This document shows positions 6,425 through 14,154 of a stretch of 25,805 nucleotides of DNA, piece after piece. Numbering within the stretch: position 1 is the stretch's first letter; every line of letters starts with the position of its first letter. The notes beneath the pieces were generated by a model, which saw only the letters and a program-made list of their open reading frames with translations, did no database searches and was not told the DNA's origin. The DNA is from Methanosphaera sp. (lineage in GTDB: Archaea > Methanobacteriota > Methanobacteria > Methanobacteriales > Methanobacteriaceae): assembly GCA_017430835.1 (NCBI GenBank), contig JAFRMD010000114.1, forward strand, positions 1 to 25,805, read 5' to 3'. The position numbers and the translations under genes are program-made.

Positions 6425-7891
6425 ATGGCTGATAGTGTTAAATGGAACAGTTCATTTAGTTTCGTAATTGCAATGATAGGCTCGGCTGTTGGATTGGGAA
6501 ATATATGGCGATATCCATATGTGGCCTATTCCAATGGTGGGGGAGCATTCCTATTACCTTACATTATTTCCATTATCTTTATGGGAATACCCTTATTGTT
6601 TATTGATTATGGGGCAGGCTTTAAATTTAAAGCAGGAATAACAAAAATATTCCGAAAAATCAATAAGAAATATGAATTTATTGCATGGTATATTCAATTA
6701 GTGCCATTTTTTATCATGACATACTACTCCTGTATAGTTGCATGGGATTTAATATATATTCCAACAAGCATAACTAAGGGATGGGGATTAAATCCGGATA
6801 ACTTTTTTACTACAACAATATTAAATTATGTGGAGGGATTTAATGGATTACTATCCGTCTCGATATATGTTCTCGTAGCATTATGTATTATATGGTTTAG
6901 CGTATGGTTTATTTCACACACGGATATAAATAGTGGACTTGCAAAGACAAACAAAATACTTATACCTTTACTGTTTGTTATCATGATTTTCATAGTATTT
7001 TATGGATTAAGTCTTCCTGGTGCAATGATAGGAGTAAAAAGTTTTATAACTCCAGACTGGTCCAGAATATTGGACAAGAACATATGGCTTGCAGCTTTTG
7101 GACAAATATTCTTCTCTTTAAACTTGGGACTGACAATAGTAATAGCTTATGCTAGTTACATACCTGATGATGTTGACATTCCTAAAAGTGCTTTAACAGT
7201 AGCATTTACAAATTGTCTATTTGAAGTATTTACAGCATTCGGTATATTCGGAATTTTAGGTTACTTGAGTCAAACAAGTGGTGTTGCAATCAATGAATTA
7301 GTTTCTCAGGGAACTGGACTGGCATTCATAGTATTCCCAGATGTATTCAATGTGATGGGCATAATGGGTAATATAATAGGATTTTTATTCTTCTTATGCT
7401 TATTATTTGCCGGCATAACATCCATAATATCTCTAGCCGAACCTGTTAATTTATCTCTTGACAATAAGTTTAGTCTTGGAAGAAAAAAAGTTGTTAAAAT
7501 TGTATGTATTTCCGGATTTATAATATCATTATTCTATGCTACAAGTTGTGGTGCCGATATAATAACATTATTTGACGGATTTTTATGTCAATTCGGTTTA
7601 CTGTTAAACGGATTGCTGGAAATCATTATCATAGGATGGATTTATGGTTTGGATAAGTTATTGGATGGGTTAAATAAGAACAGCAAATACTTTAAATTGG
7701 GTACTAAATGGGTGTTTATTGTAAAATATATTCTACCAGTAATTCTGGTCATCTTATGGATAGCGGGTATGTTTTCATTAATTCGAAACAGTGATTTATT
7801 CTCATTAATCGTCCAAGCAGGATTAATATTGGCATTAATCATTATTCCGTATGTATTAACAAAATTACCTTCCAAATCTCAAGATTTTTAA
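6425..7891 (+). CDS. Sodium-dependent transporter, NSS (neurotransmitter:sodium symporter) family
   Basis: A 488-residue polytopic membrane protein with about 11-12 hydrophobic segments, the usual size for prokaryotic NSS proteins. The first membrane segment carries the family signature GSAVGLGNIWRYPY with the unwound helix that binds substrate and sodium, followed by NGGGAFLLPY. Characterised members import amino acids with Na+, and the substrate here cannot be read from sequence. The ATG at 6425 has a strong GGAGGT eight bases upstream. The gene is alone, divergent from the adhesin-like gene. A hairpin overlapping the stop codon may end the transcript. Confidence 0.95.
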   Translation: MADSVKWNSSFSFVIAMIGSAVGLGNIWRYPYVAYSNGGGAFLLPYIISIIFMGIPLLFIDYGAGFKFKAGITKIFRKINKKYEFIAWYIQLVPFFIMTYYSCIVAWDLIYIPTSITKGWGLNPDNFFTTTILNYVEGFNGLLSVSIYVLVALCIIWFSVWFISHTDINSGLAKTNKILIPLLFVIMIFIVFYGLSLPGAMIGVKSFITPDWSRILDKNIWLAAFGQIFFSLNLGLTIVIAYASYIPDDVDIPKSALTVAFTNCLFEVFTAFGIFGILGYLSQTSGVAINELVSQGTGLAFIVFPDVFNVMGIMGNIIGFLFFLCLLFAGITSIISLAEPVNLSLDNKFSLGRKKVVKIVCISGFIISLFYATSCGADIITLFDGFLCQFGLLLNGLLEIIIIGWIYGLDKLLDGLNKNSKYFKLGTKWVFIVKYILPVILVILWIAGMFSLIRNSDLFSLIVQAGLILALIIIPYVLTKLPSKSQDF

Positions 7892-7917
7892 TTAAAATCT
7901 TTTCTATTAAATTTTTT
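7881..7917 (+). terminator. Hairpin and T-run after the NSS transporter
   Basis: AAGATTTT (7881-7888) and AAAATCTT (7894-7901) form an 8-bp stem with a 5-base loop that overlaps the stop codon. A run of T (about 7912-7917) follows within 15 bases. Confidence 0.45.
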
Positions 7918-7995
7918 CCGTCCCATTTAGACAAAAGATACTTTTTCTGACTTGCGAAATTACAAGGACAAATTTTAAACATTTAAGTTTTCAAT

Positions 7996-8002
7996 AAAAA
8001 AA
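7996..8002 (-). terminator. Oligo-T terminator of the exported protein gene at 8027
   Basis: A run of seven T on the minus strand, about 25 bases after the stop codon. The rest of the 7892-8026 gap shows nothing else. Confidence 0.4.
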
Positions 8003-8026
8003 GTAGAAAGTTGATTGGAATAGAAG

Positions 8027-8815
8027 CTAATAACTTTTATTTGTATTTTTAGATTCATTTTTAAAAAGTTTTATGAATTCATCAACGGTTTTAGTTCCAT
8101 CATAGTCGGCTGTTTCTTTATGTTTTCCCATATCACTACTGGTACAAATGGCAACAATATCATTTTCATCCATGTACTTTTTGGGTTCTTTTAAACTGGA
8201 ACCGGTTTCACTACCCCTAACATAATCATAACAGCTTCCGTTTTCATTTACAGGGTCTGCAGAATCATAAAACCATGCAAGAACAACATCATTTCCACGG
8301 CTTCTTACTATACGTCCACGATTGTCGTCACCGTTTCTTGCCAACTCCCTAATATTGGATGGATCAACTCCATTAAGTAAGTGGAATATTACAGCATTTT
8401 CAACATTGTTTTCATATAGATATAATAGTGTGCTGTGCATTTCATTCGGACCAATATTTGCTTGTATGACATTAAAGCCTTCATCTTTTAATCTTTTTAC
8501 AATATTGTCCCTTATTTTTTTATCATTTTCATTGGCATGGTCCATTGCAAAGTATATTGGCCTATTTTTATCCCATTTGTCATCATTATCTTGTGTATAA
8601 TTAGGATGTAATTCTATATTTGAAGATTTATTATTGCTTTTATTCTTCACTAATCTTTCAACATTGTCAGTATAGTTGCTATGATATAATTCATCTAATG
8701 AATTATCCTTAATAATTGTTTTATAATCAATTTTTTGAGCATTTACTGAGGATATTGAGAAGATAAATATTAGTGTGAAAAATAATAAAACAAATCTCCT
8801 TGAATTAAGATACAT
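8027..8815 (-). CDS. Exported protein, similar in pattern to the core of pseudomurein-associated surface proteins
   Basis: A 262-residue protein with a clear signal peptide (RRFVLLFFTLIFIFSISSVNA). A polar linker of about 60 residues leads to a domain from about residue 80: PIYFAMDHAN, then DNIVKRLKDEGFNV, IGPNEMHSTLLYLY and NAVIFHLLNGVDPSNIREL, then a strand VVLAWFYD. From memory this order (DN..., GPN..H, NA-VI, a Gly-rich turn) recurs in the domain that follows pseudomurein-binding repeats in methanobacterial cell-wall proteins, but no such repeats are present here, so the assignment is tentative. It has only two cysteines in the mature part. The ATG has GAGGG eleven bases upstream. It is probably co-oriented but not tightly linked with the ferredoxin gene, which ends 30 bp upstream at 8846. 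Confidence 0.6.
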   Translation of the reverse strand: MYLNSRRFVLLFFTLIFIFSISSVNAQKIDYKTIIKDNSLDELYHSNYTDNVERLVKNKSNNKSSNIELHPNYTQDNDDKWDKNRPIYFAMDHANENDKKIRDNIVKRLKDEGFNVIQANIGPNEMHSTLLYLYENNVENAVIFHLLNGVDPSNIRELARNGDDNRGRIVRSRGNDVVLAWFYDSADPVNENGSCYDYVRGSETGSSLKEPKKYMDENDIVAICTSSDMGKHKETADYDGTKTVDEFIKLFKNESKNTNKSY

Positions 8816-8845
8816 ATACTAATCCCTCATGATAAAGATTTGAAT

Positions 8846-9028
8846 TTATTGCGAAATTGCATTTTTTGGACAACTTGATATACAGTCACCACATTCAACA
8901 CAAAGACTTCCTATGATAATCATATTATTTACATTTCTGACTACATTTAATGGACAGATATCAATACAAGTAGCATTATATGGACAGCTACTTACACTTA
9001 TACAAACACTTCTATCAACACTAACCAT
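8846..9028 (-). CDS. Small 4Fe-4S ferredoxin with one atypical cluster motif
   Basis: A 60-residue protein with eight cysteines in two clusters. The second cluster is classical (C42-x2-C45-x2-C48-x3-C52-P). The first reads C9-x5-C15-x5-C21-x3-C25-P instead of C-x2-C-x2-C-x3-C-P, so the spacing of its first three ligands is widened. Two [4Fe-4S] clusters are likely, in a cytoplasmic electron carrier. The start ATG follows AGGTG, which overlaps the stop of the upstream gene (9039), so the two are translated from one message. The upstream gene encodes a carboxymuconolactone-decarboxylase-like protein, which suggests a redox partner relationship, although this is inference. Confidence 0.85.
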   Translation of the reverse strand: MVSVDRSVCISVSSCPYNATCIDICPLNVVRNVNNMIIIGSLCVECGDCISSCPKNAISQ

Positions 9029-9038
9029 AAAATCACAC

Positions 9039-9365
9039 CTACTTGCTATCAGTCAAGGAATACAAAATTCCAACAGCCTTAGTAAAGGCAGGCTTACCAT
9101 TCATCAACAGAACCATGCGAAGAACATCCATGATTTCGTCACGAGTAATGCCATAGTCACAAATAGCATTCTGCATCTGCTTGCGGATGGCAACCTCATT
9201 ATCCAATCCAACAGATAAAGCAATAGCAATAAGCTTCAACTCCTTTTTAGACAAAACTTTTCCATTAAATACCGTATCGTTTAACATGACCGAGCAATCA
9301 TATAAATCCGGATAATCAGTTCTCAATTTATCCATATTCTTACTCATAAAGGCTCCATTATTCAT
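9039..9365 (-). CDS. Carboxymuconolactone decarboxylase (CMD/AhpD-like) family protein
   Basis: A 108-residue all-helical protein typical of single-domain CMD members. The order YPDLYDCSVMLNDTVFNGKVLSKKELKLIAIALSVG and then IRKQMQNAICDYGITRDEIMDVLRMVLLMNGKPAF follows the family pattern of a KELKLIA helix, a central helix, and an EI-DVL helix. The redox pair C-x2-C of AhpD is absent; there are two separated cysteines (in DYPDLYDCS and NAICDYG). Enzymes of the family decarboxylate ring acids or act as peroxidase partners, and without the CxxC pair the role is not readable. The ATG at 9365 has GGTGAT nine bases upstream. Its stop overlaps the ribosome binding site of the ferredoxin, so they form an operon. 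Confidence 0.85.
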   Translation of the reverse strand: MNNGAFMSKNMDKLRTDYPDLYDCSVMLNDTVFNGKVLSKKELKLIAIALSVGLDNEVAIRKQMQNAICDYGITRDEIMDVLRMVLLMNGKPAFTKAVGILYSLTDSK

Positions 9366-9492
9366 AAATAAATCACCATTAAATAAATCTAATGAATAAT
9401 ATTATGTATTAAAAATTATATTAAGATTACTACAAAGAATGATTAAGATATTTTACAATAAAAAACAAAATTTATCTCAACACGCACAATAT

Positions 9493-9527
9493 AAAAAAAA
9501 GAGATTTAATCAATACAATTAAAAAAA
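9493..9527 (-). terminator. Tandem oligo-T terminator after the gene at 9545
   Basis: On the minus strand, T-runs of seven (9521-9527, right after a run of five C) and eight (9493-9500) lie 18-52 bases beyond the stop codon. The remainder of the 9366-9544 gap has no visible gene. Confidence 0.5.
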
Positions 9528-9544
9528 TGGGGGAGAATGCAATC

Positions 9545-9994
9545 TTAACTATTTAAAACATGAATAGCCAAATCAGCAACATCTTCAGCTTCATCAATAT
9601 AATCAAGGACAACATCCTTAAAGTTACCCAACTCAATAGGAAGAGGACTTTTTCCCTGACTCCATAATACAATCATATAACCATCACCGGATTCAATTCT
9701 CTTTTTGATGTCATTTAGACTTAAGCCTTCATGAATAATGTTCAGGGAATCATCCAGCAAATCCTCAACATAATAGGGATTACTCTCAACATTATCAGAT
9801 AAAATCTCATCACCAGCAAACAGGGTAACCCTACGATAACGAGCAGTAAACCTGCCATGAACGCCGTCAGATTCCTTGGCATTACGACTGGTCAAGTACT
9901 CAACAACAAGATTAACATCACCATCAAACTTCAAGGTCTCATACGGAACATCACCAACAAGACCATTAAAACCAGAATTCATTTCAACCATAAT
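9545..9994 (-). CDS. Hypothetical protein, paralogue of the gene at 23346
   Basis: A 149-residue soluble protein. The GTG at 10006 belongs to the ribosome binding site GGTGG, so the ATG at 9994 is taken as start. From about residue 50 it aligns by eye with the protein at 23346: YRRVTL/YRRITL, then ESNPY/EENPY, GLSLNDIKKRIESGDGYMIVLW/GLPLKEIKERVQRGESYLVVIW, PLPIELGNFKD/PLPVDLGYHKD, then a closing helix with LA-x2-V-x-N. The N-terminal 50 residues differ. No catalytic motif, metal site, signal peptide or membrane segment is visible. I do not recognise the family. It sits alone between the ferredoxin unit and the polysaccharide operon. Confidence 0.75.
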   Translation of the reverse strand: MMVEMNSGFNGLVGDVPYETLKFDGDVNLVVEYLTSRNAKESDGVHGRFTARYRRVTLFAGDEILSDNVESNPYYVEDLLDDSLNIIHEGLSLNDIKKRIESGDGYMIVLWSQGKSPLPIELGNFKDVVLDYIDEAEDVADLAIHVLNS

Positions 9995-10095
9995 ATCTTC
10001 CACCAATAATCTATTTTCTATAAGTCCATTTGTATAATAGAAGTTATTTTTGACTATTAAAAATGATAAATGTATTCTTAAAATAGGAAAATAAT

Positions 10096-11037
10096 TTATT
10101 CAATATCAATATTAGGACGTTCAGTAATTTCTCTTAAGAACAATTTACAATAATCACATGTTGGAATATATTTTACATTACGTAATTTATTTATTTCATC
10201 TTTTTTTTCTTCTATTGATTTATCATCATGTAAATTAATGTATGAATCATGTTTTAATCCTAATTTATATCCATGAGCATCTCTAGCACATAGATGAAAT
10301 TTACCATCCTTAATAGTATTGCAGCTATTCTTATTAAAACAATAACTATAATTCTTAATTAATTCCTCTTTGCTAAAATTATTTTTTGTAAATTCACCAA
10401 AATCAATCCAAGGGCTATCTGAAATAATATAATTTATATTATGTTTGTCTAAATCTTGAATAATTCTCTTAGAAATTCTACCATAATCAGAAATTGTGAT
10501 TAATATATTCTCATTATATTTTTCCAATACTTCTAATAGCTCATTATTTAGTTTTAATGTCCCATTTGTAATAAAATTCATATATTTAAATTTTTGTCTA
10601 TATGGAGAATTAAAAATATATTCAATCAATTTATCTATTTCAGGATATAAGAATGTTTCACCACCAACTAGCTTAAATTCAAATACATAATCTACAATAG
10701 ACATAAATTTATTAAAATCATTTATTAGATTATCTAAAGTACTATTTTCAGGTTGTTTATATAGTGGCATTAAGCTAAAACATTTTTCACAAGATAAGCT
10801 GCATTTTTCTGTTACTGATAATTCAACGGCTGCAAGAATTAGTTTATTTTTATTTTTTTGTTTATGGATTAGTTCTTTAAAAAAATCTATATATATATTC
10901 TTTAATGTTTGACTATTAGTAATATTGGAATTATTCTCATTATTTTTCATTTTTTTGAAAATATTTTTTCTTAAAGCAATTTCATATTCAGAACTATATG
11001 ATCCTAATTTATATGCTATGTATTGTTTGTCTATCAT
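10096..11037 (-). CDS. Radical SAM protein in a surface-glycan operon
   Basis: A 313-residue protein with the radical SAM cluster motif C79-x3-C83-x2-C86 in VTEKCSLSCEKCF, and the GGE motif (KLVGGETFLYPE, residues 123-133) that contacts the SAM amino group. Five further cysteines in the C-terminal third (C233, C239, C250, C294, C297) could bind an auxiliary Fe-S cluster, as in SPASM/twitch-type enzymes; the pairs are spaced differently from the classical SPASM pattern. The substrate is not readable. The gene is the last in the leftward polysaccharide operon, 44 bp after a glycosyltransferase, with GGTGA seven bases before its ATG. That context suggests a modification of a sugar, lipid carrier or peptide linked to the glycan. 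Radical SAM proteins of similar size are found in glycan clusters, mostly uncharacterised. Confidence 0.85.
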   Translation of the reverse strand: MIDKQYIAYKLGSYSSEYEIALRKNIFKKMKNNENNSNITNSQTLKNIYIDFFKELIHKQKNKNKLILAAVELSVTEKCSLSCEKCFSLMPLYKQPENSTLDNLINDFNKFMSIVDYVFEFKLVGGETFLYPEIDKLIEYIFNSPYRQKFKYMNFITNGTLKLNNELLEVLEKYNENILITISDYGRISKRIIQDLDKHNINYIISDSPWIDFGEFTKNNFSKEELIKNYSYCFNKNSCNTIKDGKFHLCARDAHGYKLGLKHDSYINLHDDKSIEEKKDEINKLRNVKYIPTCDYCKLFLREITERPNIDIE

Positions 11038-11081
11038 TTTTTCACCTTACTTAAAAATTTTAAGTTATACAATTTTAATCG

Positions 11082-12104
11082 TTATTTTTTGAGATAAAAT
11101 TTATAATATATTTTCTTATATATAAATTTGGGTACAAGATAAAAAATCATCAAGTAGACAGATAATAAAAATCCTTTAATCCAACCAGTATGCTTATATA
11201 GTTCACCCATCAATGTAATTAAATTATATTTAATATCTTTTTTTTCTAGTGCTTTATCGGTCATAATTGCAACAGGCAATACTATTAAGTAATTATTTGT
11301 AGGTAAAGAATGATTATCCAAATTTTTATAGAAAATTTTCCTAATTTTTTGATCTTCTATCATTAATCCTGAGTGTAACCATCCCTGATAAAACTTAGTA
11401 TAGGTATAGGTATGTTCTGCATCATTTTCAGGATTCTCTCCTTGAATAATTAAATCCTGTTTAGCCCTATAGATTAAGAAGTTTTCATTAACACTTTTAC
11501 TAATCAATGCAAATTGTGGGAAAAAGTTTGGAACATTATCATATGCTTTAATGATATCATCAGATGTTATAAGTTCTGTTTTAAAGATGTATGATGAGAT
11601 GAATGCTAAATCCATGAAATATTTTCCTTTAATAGTGTTAACTAAATCTAATGCATGAATTTCTCTGTTCTCATTGATTTCTTCAACAATTTCTGATAAA
11701 TCTTTTTCCTGCCCTTCTTTTTTATTGCTGGGTAATAGTGGTGATGAAACATGTATAATATCAAATTTATCACTTTCTACAGCATCAATAACATCATCAC
11801 AAATACTGAAATCATAACTGTCATCATCAGCCAGCAACCAAGTATACTTAGAGGTGGAAGTTCTTAAACCTTGAGTTATATTTGCATTTCCACCAATATT
11901 TAAATAATTTCTAATAATGGTTAAATTTGGAAATAATTTTGAATACTTTTCACAAACGTCTGGTGTTTCATCTGGTGAACAATTATCAAGAATAGTGAAT
12001 TTACAATCCTTAAAAGGACTATTTAAAAACTGTTTTAAAGTATTTTCCAGGTATGGGGCTCTGTTATAAGTAACTAATACTAATTCTAATTTATCTTCTA
12101 TCAT
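11082..12104 (-). CDS. Glycosyltransferase family 2 (abequosyltransferase-like layout)
   Basis: A 340-residue protein with a GT-A domain: LELVLVTYNRAPYLENTL at the N-terminus, the nucleotide-binding FTILDNCSPDET, NIGGNANI, and the acidic metal-binding triad in WLLADDDSYD (D93-D95). A C-terminal hydrophobic stretch (FLLSVYLMIFYLVPKFIY) near residues 310-330, followed by a very basic tail, would hold it to the membrane. The N-terminal pattern resembles GT2 enzymes that transfer dideoxyhexoses such as abequose, which would suit a CDP-sugar made by the upstream genes, but the donor cannot be proved from sequence. The ATG follows GGAGAT. It is the intact glycosyltransferase of the operon. Confidence 0.88.
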   Translation of the reverse strand: MIEDKLELVLVTYNRAPYLENTLKQFLNSPFKDCKFTILDNCSPDETPDVCEKYSKLFPNLTIIRNYLNIGGNANITQGLRTSTSKYTWLLADDDSYDFSICDDVIDAVESDKFDIIHVSSPLLPSNKKEGQEKDLSEIVEEINENREIHALDLVNTIKGKYFMDLAFISSYIFKTELITSDDIIKAYDNVPNFFPQFALISKSVNENFLIYRAKQDLIIQGENPENDAEHTYTYTKFYQGWLHSGLMIEDQKIRKIFYKNLDNHSLPTNNYLIVLPVAIMTDKALEKKDIKYNLITLMGELYKHTGWIKGFLLSVYLMIFYLVPKFIYKKIYYKFYLKK

Positions 12105-12125
12105 CTTTATCTCCAGTTATTTCTA

Positions 12126-12436
12126 TTAGTATCCATAAGTGTTGTTAATTTTTTCATCATATGGCTCATGTTTAAATATTTTTGTAAAAATGTTCTTCTT
12201 AATAAATTGATTATTTAAAATTATTTGTATGAACTTCGTAATTATTGATCCAATGAGTAATAAATCATTTTTTATGAAATAATTTAAAAATTTAGCCCAA
12301 ATTGGTTTAGACATGATTTTATTTTCATTATATATATATATCTGGAATCTGTAATGATTTCTTCTTCTAATTCTTTGAACATTTTTAATATTTTTTTATT
12401 TTCTGATATTGAAAAATTAAACATTAATAATGTTTG
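12126..12436 (-). pseudogene. Detached C-terminal part of the GT2 glycosyltransferase, out of frame
   Basis: After the TAA at 12437-12439 the same frame stays open for about 48 codons (LLMFNFSISENKKILKMFKE and onward), then reaches a (TA)6 run at 12329-12340 where the frame is lost. Removing one TA unit joins it to the 62-residue frame that ends at 12126 (SKPIWAKFLNYFIKNDLLL, then KKNIFTKIFKHEPYDEKI). The joined piece would form the C-terminal tail of the enzyme encoded at 12437-13219, with a hydrophobic helix of the kind seen at the ends of membrane-bound GT2 enzymes. The ATG at 12314 has no ribosome binding site, which also argues that this is a remnant and not a gene in its own right. Confidence 0.65.
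12329..12341. repeat. (TA)6 dinucleotide run at the frameshift in the GT2 gene
   Basis: Six TA units plus a T at the exact point where the coding frame of the glycosyltransferase tail is lost. Loss of one unit restores the frame. Short dinucleotide runs can change length by slippage, so this could be an on/off switch, but the nonsense codon upstream would also have to be repaired. Confidence 0.6.
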
Positions 12437-13219
12437 TTAAACCATGCTAAATAAATCATCAATAACTAATGGAATATTATCCGGATATTTATTTAAAACC
12501 AAAATAATTTCTCTTATACCGTCTAAGCCTTTAATAATTGTAGATTTTTTTGAATTTAATGTGATTGATTCTTCATTAACTGTGTATTGATAAGAAAAAA
12601 AATCATTCAAGTATATTACTTTTTGAGACTTGATAAAGGCATTAAAGTTCATATAACTATCTTCCAATAATATTTTATCAGGAAGTTTTAGTTTATCTAA
12701 TAATGATTTTCTAAAAATTCTAGCCCATGGCGCATATTGTTTCTGAAATTTATTCAATGAATGATTTGGATTAAACTCTTTATATAATGGGTTTTCATGA
12801 AATGCAACGTATTTATTATTATTCATTTTAATAATATAGTTTGAGGATACTATATCTGCATGCTTATTATTAATTGTATTATACATTACTTCGCAGGATT
12901 TTTGAGTAAAAGTATCATCTTGATCTAAGAACATTATATAATCAGTAGTAGAATTTTTTATTCCAACATTACGTGGTTTTGATGGTGAACCATTATTTTC
13001 TAATAAAAAGATTACTTTAATATTTTCATGTTCTTTGTCGAGTTTCTCTAGAAAATCTTTGCTTTCCTGATTTGAATTATCATCTACGATAATAATTTCT
13101 AAGTTTTCAAATCCGATGCTTTGTTTTTTTAATGAATTTATAGTTCTATCAAAAGTATTTTTAGAATTTTCCTTAATAATATTATAAGTAGGGATAATTA
13201 CTGAAATTTTATATGACAT
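12437..13219 (-). CDS. Glycosyltransferase family 2, truncated by a nonsense codon
   Basis: A 260-residue frame that contains an apparently full GT-A catalytic domain: KISVIIPTYN, the strand EIIIVDDNSN with its conserved aspartates, NNGSPSKPRNVGI, the metal-binding FLDQDD (D99, D101, D102) and the later acceptor-side motif LLEDSYMNF. It stops at DDLFSMV, while the downstream DNA continues to code in the same frame, so the natural protein was probably about 360 residues. The remaining domain might still act, but loss of the membrane-binding tail could disable it. It is the eighth gene of the operon, 20 bp after the reductase gene. The start has only a weak ribosome binding site. Confidence 0.8.
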   Translation of the reverse strand: MSYKISVIIPTYNIIKENSKNTFDRTINSLKKQSIGFENLEIIIVDDNSNQESKDFLEKLDKEHENIKVIFLLENNGSPSKPRNVGIKNSTTDYIMFLDQDDTFTQKSCEVMYNTINNKHADIVSSNYIIKMNNNKYVAFHENPLYKEFNPNHSLNKFQKQYAPWARIFRKSLLDKLKLPDKILLEDSYMNFNAFIKSQKVIYLNDFFSYQYTVNEESITLNSKKSTIIKGLDGIREIILVLNKYPDNIPLVIDDLFSMV

Positions 13220-13239
13220 AATAACAACTCTTAAAAATT

Positions 13240-14148
13240 CTAGCTATGATTCAAAAACCAGTCTACAGTTTCTTTTATACCTTCTTCGAAGGAATATTCT
13301 ATTTTAAAGTTTGTGTCTTCTTTCAGTTTTGAGATATCTGCTGACAGGTACATTACCTGGTCTGGATTGTATTCTCTTTTACCAAATCTGATTTTATAAT
13401 CAGGGTTAATAGTATTTCTAACTATTTCTATGTATTCCTTTAATTGTTTTTCTTCTTCTCCGGCAATGAGATATGTTTCTCCATCTTTTCCATCTAATGC
13501 TATTTTGTATAATGCATTTGCACAATCTTTAGAATATATATAATTCCATATTTGATCAGCATTTGTTGTATCAAATGCTTTGTTTTCCACAATTGCCTTA
13601 ATTAATGAACCTATTAAAGTATGAGTTTCTCCAGGTCCGTATGTACTTACGATTCTAGTCCAACAATGTTTAATTCCATATTCTTTTGCAAGTATTCTAC
13701 TTAACTTTCCTGCCGTATATTTTGCAATTCCATAGCCAGTTTGGGGATTTACTGGCGTATTTTCATCTAATTTAATATTTTGGATACCATATTCGGCTTG
13801 TGAACCTGTTGATACAAATGATTTGCAATTTAAGTTACAGGCTAATTTTACAGCATCCAATGTATACTTTACATTGTTTAATTGAGAGTACAAATCATTT
13901 CTTCCCTTTATTCCATAAGTTTTGGCCCATGCTAAATGGAAGAATAAATCTGCACTAACAATTTTATCATTTAATGAATCATAATTGTCAATATTACATT
14001 CAATTTTAGTTATATTTGAGTGTTCTGGAATTTTTTCATTGTTTTTTGAATCAGGTCTAACAATGGCAATAATTTCATGTTCTTCTTTCAGTAAATTAAT
14101 TATTGCTAGACCAATCATTCCAGTAGAACCTGTGATTACTATTTTCAT
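13240..14148 (-). CDS. NAD(P)-dependent sugar-nucleotide reductase/epimerase (CDP-sugar)
   Basis: A 302-residue extended short-chain dehydrogenase/reductase. The nucleotide-binding glycine motif is G7-S-T-G10-M-I-G13. FFHLAWAKTYG (69-79) is the third strand with the substrate loop. A serine/threonine in VSTGSQAEYG, with Y139-x3-K143 (YGIAK), supplies the catalytic triad. The basic arginine after the third strand (IAIVRPDS) suits NADP. Located after the CDP-4-keto-3,6-dideoxyhexose genes and the ThDP enzyme, the likely job is reduction of a keto group: C4 of the dideoxyhexose, as in CDP-abequose/paratose synthases, or the side-chain keto group of a branched sugar, as in YerF. The two are not distinguishable by eye. 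It follows the ThDP gene by 6 bp, so translation is probably coupled. Confidence 0.85.
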   Translation of the reverse strand: MKIVITGSTGMIGLAIINLLKEEHEIIAIVRPDSKNNEKIPEHSNITKIECNIDNYDSLNDKIVSADLFFHLAWAKTYGIKGRNDLYSQLNNVKYTLDAVKLACNLNCKSFVSTGSQAEYGIQNIKLDENTPVNPQTGYGIAKYTAGKLSRILAKEYGIKHCWTRIVSTYGPGETHTLIGSLIKAIVENKAFDTTNADQIWNYIYSKDCANALYKIALDGKDGETYLIAGEEEKQLKEYIEIVRNTINPDYKIRFGKREYNPDQVMYLSADISKLKEDTNFKIEYSFEEGIKETVDWFLNHS

Positions 14149-14154
14149 TTCAGA

